A stretch of DNA of 64,000 nt, from NCBI RefSeq assembly GCF_000425445.1, contig NZ_KE384377.1, positions 358,475 to 422,474 of the forward strand. Direction: 5' to 3'. The position numbers and the translations under genes were made by a program. This document shows positions 48,830 through 56,634 of this stretch, piece by piece. The notes under the pieces were generated by a model, which was not told the origin of the DNA, searched no databases, and worked only from the letters and a program-made list of their open reading frames with translations. How positions within the stretch are numbered: the first letter of the stretch is position 1; each line of letters opens with the position of its first letter. This DNA is from Flavobacterium denitrificans DSM 15936. GTDB taxonomy: Bacteria; Bacteroidota; Bacteroidia; Flavobacteriales; Flavobacteriaceae.

Positions 48830-50362
48830 TTAATATTTTGCAGGCTCACTAGGTTTAGGCAATGATTGCTTTATGAATGTTCTAATATCTTCATTTGCCG
48901 TTTCCAGGTCAGCTTTTCTCAAATACATCATGTGGCCACTTCTGTAGCCTTTCCAAGACATTCTGTTATTTAGTCTTCCGCTTGGATCCATTTGCCATAA
49001 ATCGTATTTGGCATTAAAATAATCGCAAGCACCATCATAATATCCTGATTGCACCATGACATGCAAATACGGATTTTGCGCCATGGCTTGTCTCAGGTTT
49101 TCTCCCGTTTTATCATTCGATCTGTCCCAAGGATGCACTGGACCAAACATATTGTATTTAAAGTCAGTTTTGTAGTTAAGATTATTTCGTAAATACATAT
49201 TGATAGAAGGTGTAAACGAATGCAGCCAAGAAGTAAGTTCAGCATTGAAATCAACACTTTCACCAGCGTCCTTGCGGTCAATTCCTTTGTATCGTGAATC
49301 AAGTCTTCCAACTGTATAGCCTTGATCTCTCAACAATTCTTTCCAGAAATAATCATTAGGAACATCTAAATTGTTTTGCAGAAAAACTTTCTCTGAAATA
49401 CCAGAATAACGTGCCATTTTAGACACAATTTCTTTTCTTTTTTGTTCGTCCAAAGATCCTCCTTTGCTCAAAGCAGGAAGAAGTTCGTTTATGGTGAAAT
49501 CTTCAACCTCTGGCAACATAGCAGTTAAATCTTTGTTTTGAAGATCTGGACTTAGCATTTTATGATACCAAGCTGTAGCTGCGAAGTAAGGCAATTTAAG
49601 AGCCGCATTAGAAACAACGCCACGAGTAATTCCTAAATCAGTAGGAGAAACTAAAATCACTCCGTTAAGATACATCCATTGATTGTTTTGCAATTGAAGC
49701 GCTAATCCCGAAACACGAGTCGTGCCATAGCTTTCTCCTATCAAATATTTTGGCGACGCCCAACGATTAGAGCGGGTTACAAAACCATTGATCCAATCGG
49801 CTAGGTATTTGATGTCGGCATTTACACCGAAGAATTTTGCAGGCGGAATTTCTTTGTTTGTAGGTCTTGAGTACGCTGTATTGACAGGGTTTACAAAAAC
49901 AATATCGGCAATATCTAAAATCGAGTACGGATTTTCTTTTATCCCATAAGGTTGCAAAGGATATCCTTCTTCATCAATATTTAACAAACTTGGCCCTGTA
50001 TAAGCAATTTCCATCCAAACTGAAGCAGAACCAGGACCGCCGTTAAATGAAATCACTAACGGACGAGAATCGCGATCTTTTACATCAGTGCGCTCATAAT
50101 AGGTATAAAATAATCCGGCAATAGCTTTTCCATCTTCATCCCAAACGGGCATAGTACCAGCCGTTGCTTTATACGAAACCTTTTGGCCTTTTATCGTTGT
50201 GGTATGATTGGTTACAACTTGAGAATCTGGATTGAAAGTAAGGTTAGAAGGTGAATTTTCTTCTTTTGCAGCAGGTGTTTTCGGTTTTGAATCTGGCTTT
50301 GATTCTTGAGCGTAGGCAGTTAAAAATCCAACTAAAAGAAATGAAAGTAATGTCTTTTTCAT
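48830..50362 (-). CDS. Serine carboxypeptidase, peptidase family S10
   Basis: A 510-aa exported peptidase. The signal peptide MKKTLLSFLLVGFLTAYAQ is followed by a low-complexity linker (ESKPDSKPKTPAAKEENSP). The oxyanion segment FNGGPGSASVW, catalytic Ser in LIGESYGTTR, Asp in VQSGYYDGACDY and His in GYRSGHMMYLR form the S10 triad. S10 enzymes remove C-terminal residues at acidic pH and are uncommon in many bacteria. Likely periplasmic and used in peptide nutrition. Confidence 0.9.
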   Translation of the reverse strand: MKKTLLSFLLVGFLTAYAQESKPDSKPKTPAAKEENSPSNLTFNPDSQVVTNHTTTIKGQKVSYKATAGTMPVWDEDGKAIAGLFYTYYERTDVKDRDSRPLVISFNGGPGSASVWMEIAYTGPSLLNIDEEGYPLQPYGIKENPYSILDIADIVFVNPVNTAYSRPTNKEIPPAKFFGVNADIKYLADWINGFVTRSNRWASPKYLIGESYGTTRVSGLALQLQNNQWMYLNGVILVSPTDLGITRGVVSNAALKLPYFAATAWYHKMLSPDLQNKDLTAMLPEVEDFTINELLPALSKGGSLDEQKRKEIVSKMARYSGISEKVFLQNNLDVPNDYFWKELLRDQGYTVGRLDSRYKGIDRKDAGESVDFNAELTSWLHSFTPSINMYLRNNLNYKTDFKYNMFGPVHPWDRSNDKTGENLRQAMAQNPYLHVMVQSGYYDGACDYFNAKYDLWQMDPSGRLNNRMSWKGYRSGHMMYLRKADLETANEDIRTFIKQSLPKPSEPAKY

Positions 50363-50515
50363 AAAATTAGGCGTGTTATTTATTTTATTGTTCCGAATTT
50401 GGGGAATGTTGATTAAAGTTTTTAAAGATATAAAAAAATAACAAGAGATGATTTTCTAGTCTTTTCTTGAATTAATGAGAGAACTTTGCGTTAGTGGCAT
50501 AAGATGTTTTGCTCA

Positions 50516-51154
50516 TTATTTTTTCAGCTTGCTGACATCAAATTTTGATTTTGCAAAAGCTCCTACCATAGCTTTTTTAGCTTCTTCATTATTATAATTG
50601 ATGTTTACGCCAAAATCATATCCGTTGATTAATTTGTTGTACATAATTTGATTCAAAAGTACGCGATCACTGTCAGGAGCATAAATTGTAATGTAAAAAG
50701 TATTGAATTCAATGCCACCAATAATTTCCTTACCGGAAGAAGTATCAGCCTTAATGCGATTGTCAAGATACGTCTGGTAAATTAAACTTTGAAGCATTTT
50801 GTTGTTTTTTTGATATTCCCCAGGATATTCTTCTTGGACGGGTTCAGAAGTAGAAGCAAAGAAGTTGAATTTATCCTTTTGAAAACTAATAAGATGTTTT
50901 AGATTTTGCACATCCACTTTTTGACCCGATGTTTTTTCGATCGCTTTTTGGCCTTTTTCTTCATTTTCCGCTATTTGATCTTTTGAAACTACGGACCAGC
51001 CTTTTGGAATTTCTATTGTCCAGCCAATTTCGGGGCTTTTATAAATATCATTTTTCACATTTCCTTCATCAATATTTTTGTTTGGATCTTTTTGTCCGCA
51101 AGAAATGAATAGTATAAAAGAAAGTAGTGAAACGGTTTTAGTAATTTTTGTCAT
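50516..51154 (-). CDS. Hypothetical lipoprotein, PsbP-like
   Basis: A 212-aa protein with signal MTKITKTVSLLSFILFISCGQ and lipobox FISC, then an Asn/Asp/Lys-rich linker. The mature domain begins IYKSPEIGWTIEIPKGWSVVS, the pattern of PsbP/LpqN-type stress lipoproteins, and ends INYNNEEAKKAMVGAFAKSKF. The family call is a guess from pattern. No neighbour suggests a role. Confidence 0.6.
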   Translation of the reverse strand: MTKITKTVSLLSFILFISCGQKDPNKNIDEGNVKNDIYKSPEIGWTIEIPKGWSVVSKDQIAENEEKGQKAIEKTSGQKVDVQNLKHLISFQKDKFNFFASTSEPVQEEYPGEYQKNNKMLQSLIYQTYLDNRIKADTSSGKEIIGGIEFNTFYITIYAPDSDRVLLNQIMYNKLINGYDFGVNINYNNEEAKKAMVGAFAKSKFDVSKLKK

Positions 51155-51368
51155 CCTGTTTTTGATTCGTTTATTTGTTGAAGATATGAAGAAATTGGTT
51201 TATGATTGTTTTTTTTTGAAAGAGCAAAGCCAATTTATTGAATGTAAAATTCAGTTTTATTTTTATTATTTTATTACGGGAAGCCGTAATCTGTTATTTG
51301 AGCCATTCCAAAAGTAAATATCTAAATAAAATTCTTGAAATTTGTATAGAACCGAAAATCAAGAAAGT

Positions 51369-52139
51369 ATGAGCAGAATACATTTATTTGAATTTGAAGA
51401 TCAACAATGGCTTCCGGAATTTATTAGAAATTATATGACTGATTTTTTGCAGTTTCTTTCGAATAAAACTGCAATGTATAAAGGAATAGTGCCAATAATT
51501 GAAAAAGGATTAAAAGAAAGTCATACCAATCAAATCATTGATTTGGCTTCAGGCGGTGGAAGAGGATTGATTTGGCTCAACGCCGAATTGCGAAAAAACA
51601 ATCCCGATCTAAAAATCATGCTGACGGATTATTTCCCCAATATTCCTGCGTTCGAACATACCCAAAAACAAGCCAATAATTTCGATTTTATAAAAACTCC
51701 AGTCGATGCCAAAAATGTCCCTGAAAACTTGAAAGGACTCAGAACACAATTTTTGTCCTTTCATCATTTTAAACCGAAAGATGCACAGCAAATTTTGCAA
51801 AATGCAGTCGACACCAACAGTTCCATTGCGATTTTTGAAGGCCAGGAGCGAAGTGCCCCAAGTATTGTAGCGATGCTTCTTTCTCCAATTTCTGTTTTGC
51901 TGACAACGCCTTTTATCCGACCGTTTAAAATTGGCAGAATCATTTTTACGTACTTAATTCCAATTGTGCCGATTTTGGTTTTATGGGATGGCGTAGTTTC
52001 GTCTTTAAGAACCTATTCTGTTGAAGAAATGAACGAATTGATTTCTAAATTAGAAAACAAAGAAAGTTTTAATTGGGAAGTTGGAAAAGTGAAATCTGGA
52101 CCTGCGAAGATTTTGTATTTCTTGGGAACTAAGAAATAA
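51369..52139 (+). CDS. Class I SAM-dependent methyltransferase-like protein
   Basis: A 256-aa protein with a Rossmann core: motif I as IIDLASGGGRGLIWL (about residues 59-73), acidic loop LTDYFPN, and FLSFHHFKPKDAQQILQNA in the position of motif post-II. A hydrophobic segment ILLTTPFIRPF-like to YLIPIVPILVLWDGVVSSLR (about 180-215) suggests membrane contact or a lipid-like substrate. ATG 51369 is preferred to the first ATG at 51342. Substrate unknown; the gene precedes the inverted-repeat element and DarTG genes. Confidence 0.75.
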   Translation: MSRIHLFEFEDQQWLPEFIRNYMTDFLQFLSNKTAMYKGIVPIIEKGLKESHTNQIIDLASGGGRGLIWLNAELRKNNPDLKIMLTDYFPNIPAFEHTQKQANNFDFIKTPVDAKNVPENLKGLRTQFLSFHHFKPKDAQQILQNAVDTNSSIAIFEGQERSAPSIVAMLLSPISVLLTTPFIRPFKIGRIIFTYLIPIVPILVLWDGVVSSLRTYSVEEMNELISKLENKESFNWEVGKVKSGPAKILYFLGTKK

Positions 52140-52153
52140 TTTTACAGTAAACT

Positions 52154-52235
52154 GCTAGCGCGAGCGTCCCGCTCGTGAGCGTTCCAATTGGGTTTTGAAT
52201 TTCTTTGTGTTCACGAGCGGGACGCTCGCGCTAGC
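52154..52235. repeat. GC-rich 25-bp perfect inverted repeat element
   Basis: Arms 52154-52178 and 52211-52235 are exact complements (GCTAGCGCGAGCGTCCCGCT...), each over 65 percent GC in an AT-rich chromosome, separated by 32 bp. Looks like a REP/MITE-type element. It lies between the methyltransferase and darT; the rest of this 304-bp gap holds the darT promoter only. Confidence 0.85.
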
Positions 52236-52397
52236 GGGGGATCGTTGCTATTAATTAAGAACACTTCTTAGAGCGGGAAAAAAAATTATCTCCTTTTAAT
52301 TTTAGATTATTGGGCTTTGTTTCTTTTTATTTTTTATATTTAAGTAAAATCTGGATATTAATAATTTTAAAAAAAAATAAAACCAGTAATCTTTTCT

Positions 52398-52427
52398 TTG
52401 ATAAGTGTGTCGAATTAAGTACGTTTG
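52398..52427 (+). promoter_or_regulatory. Promoter of darTG (TTG-N19-TACGTTTG)
   Basis: TTG at 52398-52400 and TAcgTTTG at 52420-52427, spacer 19 nt, matching the flavobacterial sigma-A consensus in both parts. Transcription would begin near 52432, 12 nt before the GTG at 52444, which supports that unusual start codon. Confidence 0.7.
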
Positions 52428-52443
52428 ATAAAATTCTATAATA

Positions 52444-53067
52444 GTGACAGATTTAAATAAAATTTATCTTTTTAGAATGTTACATATTGATAATATGGAA
52501 CATGTGTTGCAATATGGAATTACTAAAATAGATTCTGTTAATGCAAATAAAAATTATAAAGCAATTGGTGATGGAAGCCTAATAAATAACCGTAGTTTTT
52601 TTTTTACTCCCAATGGAAAAACTCTCAGTAATTACATACCTTTTTATTTTTGGTATAGAATGCCAATGCTTTATGTCATACAAAAAGGTTTTAATGGAGT
52701 TCAAGCCACGTCGGCAGAAAATATAGTTTATTGTATCACTTCTGTTGCTCAAATAATTAATTTAGGTTTAGATTATATTTTTACCGATGGTCATGCAGTA
52801 AATTGTTTGAGTACTTTTTTTCTACCAAGTGAAATTACTAAAATTGAAGAAATAATTGATTTAAAGGTTATTAAAGATTCATATTGGAATGACCCTAAAG
52901 ATTTGGATAAAAAACGACGCAAAGAAGCAGAGTTTCTTATTGAAAAAGACATACCTTGCGAAGCAATTGGAAGATATGCGGTATATAATCAACAGGCTAA
53001 AAATAAGCTTTTAGAATTAGGAATACCAGATGACAAAATTTTAATAAAAAGCGAATTCTATTTTTAA
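52444..53067 (+). CDS. darT: DarT toxin: ssDNA thymidine ADP-ribosyltransferase (DUF4433)
   Basis: Attaches ADP-ribose from NAD to thymidine in single-stranded DNA, blocking replication; DarTG systems act as toxin-antitoxin pairs and stop phage growth. The 207-aa protein has the DUF4433 features: IYLFRMLHIDNMEHVLQYGI at the start, LSNYIPFYFWYRMPMLYVI (62-80), TDGHA with H117, and KRRKEAEFLIEKDIPCEAI in which E163 aligns with the catalytic Glu of characterised DarT. GTG start is required, as the first ATG codons would delete the IYLF strand. The antitoxin gene begins 2 bases after the stop codon's last base. Confidence 0.9.
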   Translation: MTDLNKIYLFRMLHIDNMEHVLQYGITKIDSVNANKNYKAIGDGSLINNRSFFFTPNGKTLSNYIPFYFWYRMPMLYVIQKGFNGVQATSAENIVYCITSVAQIINLGLDYIFTDGHAVNCLSTFFLPSEITKIEEIIDLKVIKDSYWNDPKDLDKKRRKEAEFLIEKDIPCEAIGRYAVYNQQAKNKLLELGIPDDKILIKSEFYF

Positions 53068-53068
53068 T

Positions 53069-54106
53069 ATGCTCAAATTTATAAAAGGAAATTTACTAGA
53101 AAGTGAAGCTGAGGCTTTAGTCAATACAGTAAACACTGTTGGTGTTATGGGTAAAGGTATTGCATTGCAGTTTAAAAATCAATTTCCAAATAATTATAGA
53201 GTTTATGCTAAAGCATGTAAAAATAATGAATTTCATATTGGAGAATTATTGGTTACTGAAGAGCAATCATTATTAGGAGGAAAAAAAATAATCATAAATT
53301 TTCCAACAAAAACCGATTGGAGAAAACCTTCAGAATATAACTATATCGAAAAAGGGATGATTGAACTCGTTAAGGTAATAAAAGATAGAAATATTAAATC
53401 AATAGCTATTCCCCCGTTGGGTGCTGGCCATGGTGGATTAGATTGGAATAAAGTAAGTCGATTAATGCAATATTATTTAAAAGATGTTGATGCTGATATT
53501 TCAATTTTCCAACCAAATGCTACAATTGAAGAAGTTTTAAAAAAAGAAAGAGTCAAGTTAACTCCTGCAAGAGCAATGTTGTTATCTGTTCTTTTTGAGT
53601 TGGTTAGGAATGGAGAATTTGTTTCAGAGTTTGCAGCAGAAAAAGTAGCATATTTTTTGCAAAAGTTTGGTGCTAAAGATGATTTTAAATTAGAATTTTC
53701 TGCAAATTTTTATGGACCATATTCAGGTAAAGTTAAACATGTTCTATATTATTTAAATGGAAGTTATATTACTGGATATAGTTCTAAAGATAAGAAGCCA
53801 TTTGAGGAAATTGCTTTAAGAGCTAATACAGAACATGAAATAATTGAATTTTTAGATTTTCCTGAGAATAAAAAATATAAAGAAACTGTAGAGAAAACAA
53901 AAGCTTTCTTAAATGGATTTTATTCTTCTTTTGGATTAGAACTATTATCAACCATAGATTTTATTATTGAAAAAAAGAAAACTAAGTCAGAAGAAATAAT
54001 TATAGAACATCTTGAACAATGGAGTGAAAGAAAGAAAACATTTTCTAAGTTTATAAGTATTGCTATGAAAAATTTCGAAAAGCATGATATGCATGTGAAT
54101 AATTAA
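53069..54106 (+). CDS. darG: DarG antitoxin: DNA ADP-ribosyl glycohydrolase macrodomain protein
   Basis: Removes the DNA mark made by DarT and neutralises the toxin. The 345-aa protein starts with a macrodomain (1-155): FIKGNLLESEAEALVNTVNTVG, VMGKGIAL, INFPTKTDWRKPS in which K81 aligns with the catalytic lysine of Taq DarG, and IPPLGAGHGGLDW. The C-terminal half (RVKLTPARAMLLSVLFELV to the end) matches the DarT-binding domain found in DarG, so both activities, hydrolysis and direct inhibition, are expected. Coupled to darT with one base between and closed by a strong terminator. Confidence 0.9.
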   Translation: MLKFIKGNLLESEAEALVNTVNTVGVMGKGIALQFKNQFPNNYRVYAKACKNNEFHIGELLVTEEQSLLGGKKIIINFPTKTDWRKPSEYNYIEKGMIELVKVIKDRNIKSIAIPPLGAGHGGLDWNKVSRLMQYYLKDVDADISIFQPNATIEEVLKKERVKLTPARAMLLSVLFELVRNGEFVSEFAAEKVAYFLQKFGAKDDFKLEFSANFYGPYSGKVKHVLYYLNGSYITGYSSKDKKPFEEIALRANTEHEIIEFLDFPENKKYKETVEKTKAFLNGFYSSFGLELLSTIDFIIEKKKTKSEEIIIEHLEQWSERKKTFSKFISIAMKNFEKHDMHVNN

Positions 54107-54110
54107 AAAA

Positions 54111-54154
54111 TTTAAAAGCCACAAATTATATAATTTGTGGCTTTTAAATTTTTT
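54111..54154. terminator. Bidirectional terminator between darG and thrC
   Basis: TTTAAAAGCCACAAATTA (54111-54128) and its exact complement (54131-54148) around a 2-nt centre, followed by a T run. Confidence 0.9.
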
Positions 54155-54170
54155 GTGAAGAATAAATAGA

Positions 54171-55460
54171 TTACCCCAAGAAACCCTTCAACTCCTCATA
54201 ACTCTTAATCTTCACACTAACTTTCTCCTCATTAATAACACTCTCAATTTGAGCTGGAATAGGAAGCGTAATTCCTAAAGCAGGTTCAACAACATCCAAA
54301 AACTTAATAGGATGCGCCGTTTCTAAGAAAACACCAATGGCGTTAGGGTGTTTCTCCAATTCTTTTTTCAAACCTAAATAACCAACAGCGCCGTGCGGTT
54401 CTGCGATATAACCGTCTGTGTTATAGATTTTCTTTAGAGCAACTAATGTTTCTTCATCAGTATAACTATAAGAAGAAAAGTCTTTTTCGAAAGCTTTTAA
54501 ATCGTTGTTGTACAATTCCTGAATTCTAATAAAGTTGCTTGGGTTTCCAACATCCATGGCGTTAGAGATGGTCGCTTTAGAAGGTTTCGGGTCGTATTTT
54601 CCGTTTTCTAAGAATCTTGGCACCGTGTCGTTTACGTTTGTAGACGCTACAAAATGTTCAATTGGCAATCCTAATTTCTTTGCCATAATTCCGGCGCAGA
54701 TATTCCCGAAGTTTCCGCTTGGACAAGAGAAAACTAAAGGTTTGTTTTGGCTTTTCAACGCTTTATAGGCAAAGAAGAAATAAAACATTTGCGGTAACCA
54801 GCGCGCAATATTAATAGAATTCGCCGAAGTCAGGTTTTTGTGCGCCAAAGTTTCATCTAAAAACGCTTTTTTCACCATATCCTGACAATCATCAAAAACA
54901 CCATCAACTTCAAGCGCTTTAATGTTTTGCCCTAAAGTAGTCAATTGTTTTTCCTGAATATCGCTCACTTTTCCTGACGGATATAAAATGACAACATCAA
55001 CGCCATCAACGCCTAAAAATCCACTTGCAACAGCGCCACCTGTATCTCCGGAAGTGGCTACTAAAACGGTGTTTTTAGAATCTTTTTTGTCTTTATTGAA
55101 ATATCCCAAACAACGCGACATAAAACGCGCTCCAACGTCTTTAAAAGCCATTGTAGGACCGTGAAATAATTCTAATGAATAGATTCCGTCTTCGACTTTC
55201 ACAACAGGGAAATCAAAAACCAAAGTATCAGCAATGATTCTTTTTAAAATAATCTCAGGAATTTCGTCCCCTACAAATTGTTTAATGGCTTCGTAAGCGA
55301 TTTTTTCGTCACTTAAACTTTCGATTTCATCAAAAAATGAAGGATCAAGCGGCGTAATGCTTTCTGGGAAATATAATCCTTTGTCAGTTGCTAATCCTTG
55401 TATTACAGCTTCTTGAAAAGAAACTTTTGGGGCATTATGGTTTAAACTGTAGTATTTCAT
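54171..55460 (-). CDS. thrC: Threonine synthase
   Basis: PLP enzyme for the last step of threonine synthesis, O-phosphohomoserine to threonine. The 429-aa length and the opening MKYYSLNHNAPKVSFQEAV fit the enterobacterial-type enzyme. The PLP lysine is in HGPTMAFKDVGARFM, the phosphate loop in TSGDTGGAVA, and SCPSGNFGNICAGIMAKKLG follows. Third gene of thrA-thrB-thrC, 105 nt after thrB, with a 14-bp inverted repeat in the gap. Confidence 0.95.
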   Translation of the reverse strand: MKYYSLNHNAPKVSFQEAVIQGLATDKGLYFPESITPLDPSFFDEIESLSDEKIAYEAIKQFVGDEIPEIILKRIIADTLVFDFPVVKVEDGIYSLELFHGPTMAFKDVGARFMSRCLGYFNKDKKDSKNTVLVATSGDTGGAVASGFLGVDGVDVVILYPSGKVSDIQEKQLTTLGQNIKALEVDGVFDDCQDMVKKAFLDETLAHKNLTSANSINIARWLPQMFYFFFAYKALKSQNKPLVFSCPSGNFGNICAGIMAKKLGLPIEHFVASTNVNDTVPRFLENGKYDPKPSKATISNAMDVGNPSNFIRIQELYNNDLKAFEKDFSSYSYTDEETLVALKKIYNTDGYIAEPHGAVGYLGLKKELEKHPNAIGVFLETAHPIKFLDVVEPALGITLPIPAQIESVINEEKVSVKIKSYEELKGFLG

Positions 55461-55478
55461 TTTGTGTTTTTATTTTTA

Positions 55479-55551
55479 AACCATATAAGTGATATAAGTT
55501 AATATAATTGCATGCGCTTTTATTAAATGAACTTATGTCACTTATATGGTT
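55479..55551. repeat. 14-bp inverted repeat between thrB and thrC
   Basis: AACCATATAAGTGA (55479-55492) and exact complement (55538-55551), with ATAAGTT/AACTTAT extending the pairing inward. It may be a processing or attenuation hairpin within the operon, or a mobile repeat. Confidence 0.7.
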
Positions 55552-55564
55552 AGTAATATTGCTT

Positions 55565-56485
55565 TTAAAGAATTCTTACACCGTCTGGATTGATCTTCGA
55601 AACATGAATCTCATAAGGTAAATTCATTTTTTCGTAAACGTCGCTCATGGCTTTGGCAATTTTTTCGGCGGTTTCTTTTCCTCTGCTTAAAGCGAAAATA
55701 GATGGACCGGAACCTGAAATTCCAGAACCTAAAGCGCCATTTTCGTAAGCCGTTTGTTTGATTAAATCAAATCCTGGAATTAAAACGCTTCGAACTGGTT
55801 CAACGATTTCATCATGAAGTGATCTTCCAATTAAATCATAATCTTTAGTGTAAAGACCTGCAACCAATCCGCCTACGTTACCCCATTGTGTGATCGCGCT
55901 TTTTAGGGAAACATTTTGTTTTAAAACCGAACGAGCGTCAGAAGTTTTCAACTCAATTTGCGGATGAACAACTGTTGCGTATAATTCCTCTGGACTGTCA
56001 ATTCTGATGATATCCAAAGGCGAATAACTTCTTACTAAAGTAAAGGCGCCTAAAAGGGCAGGAGCAACGTTGTCGGCATGCGCGTTTCCGCTGGCTAATT
56101 TCTCGCCCTGCATCGCAAACTGAACCAAATCTTTACGAGAATATGGTCTTCCCAATAATTCATTAATCCCGAAAACCGCTCCGGCAGAACTTGCGGCACT
56201 GCTTCCGATACCGCTTCCGGCTTTTATGTTTTTATAAATTTCGATTTCAAATCCGAAGTCCAATTCGTCTAAAGTTTCCAACATGGCCAAAGCGGCAACT
56301 CCAGAAACGTTTTTCTCGGTTTCCAAAGGCAAATCGGCACCCACAATTTTAGTGATTCTAACTCCTTTTTGATCGACTTTTCGAACAATCATTTCATCGC
56401 CCGCATTGTCTAAGCAAAGTCCAAGTACGTCAAATCCGCACGAGAGGTTGGCAATTGTAGCGGGACAGAATAATTTTATTTCCAT
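55565..56485 (-). CDS. thrB: Homoserine kinase
   Basis: GHMP kinase that phosphorylates homoserine. In 306 aa the GHMP ATP motif IKAGSGIGSSAASSAGAVFG lies at about 86-105, the N-terminal CPATIANLSCGFDVLGLCLD is the substrate side, and GSGISGSGPSIFALS closes the C-terminal motif. Middle gene of the thr operon, separated from thrA by 146 nt filled with an octamer repeat array. Confidence 0.95.
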   Translation of the reverse strand: MEIKLFCPATIANLSCGFDVLGLCLDNAGDEMIVRKVDQKGVRITKIVGADLPLETEKNVSGVAALAMLETLDELDFGFEIEIYKNIKAGSGIGSSAASSAGAVFGINELLGRPYSRKDLVQFAMQGEKLASGNAHADNVAPALLGAFTLVRSYSPLDIIRIDSPEELYATVVHPQIELKTSDARSVLKQNVSLKSAITQWGNVGGLVAGLYTKDYDLIGRSLHDEIVEPVRSVLIPGFDLIKQTAYENGALGSGISGSGPSIFALSRGKETAEKIAKAMSDVYEKMNLPYEIHVSKINPDGVRIL

Positions 56486-56493
56486 TTTTTTTA

Positions 56494-56634
56494 AAGTTTC
56501 TAAGATGCTAAGATTCTAAGATTTCTTTGCAGCTTTTTATTTTTAAGTTTCTGAGATTCTAAGTTTCTGAGATTCTAAGTTTAATTGAGAAAAGAACTTA
56601 GAATCTTAGCGACTCAGCATCTTAGCATCTTTTA
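56494..56634. repeat. Octamer (AAGNNNCT) inverted repeat array between thrA and thrB
   Basis: Units AAGTTTCT, AAGATGCT, AAGATTCT, AAGATTTC from 56494; AAGTTTCT, GAGATTCT, AAGTTTCT, GAGATTCT from 56545; then inverted CTTAGAAT, CTTAGCGA, CTCAGCAT, CTTAGCAT from 56597 to 56628, ending at the thrA stop codon (56632-56634). Same unit family as at 33.3 kb. Confidence 0.85.

Noticed and set aside
51078..51317. 79-aa plus-strand ORF overlapping the start of the PsbP-like lipoprotein gene
   Set aside because: Antisense to a gene with a clear signal peptide, with Phe/Ile-rich low-complexity translation; no promoter or family evidence.
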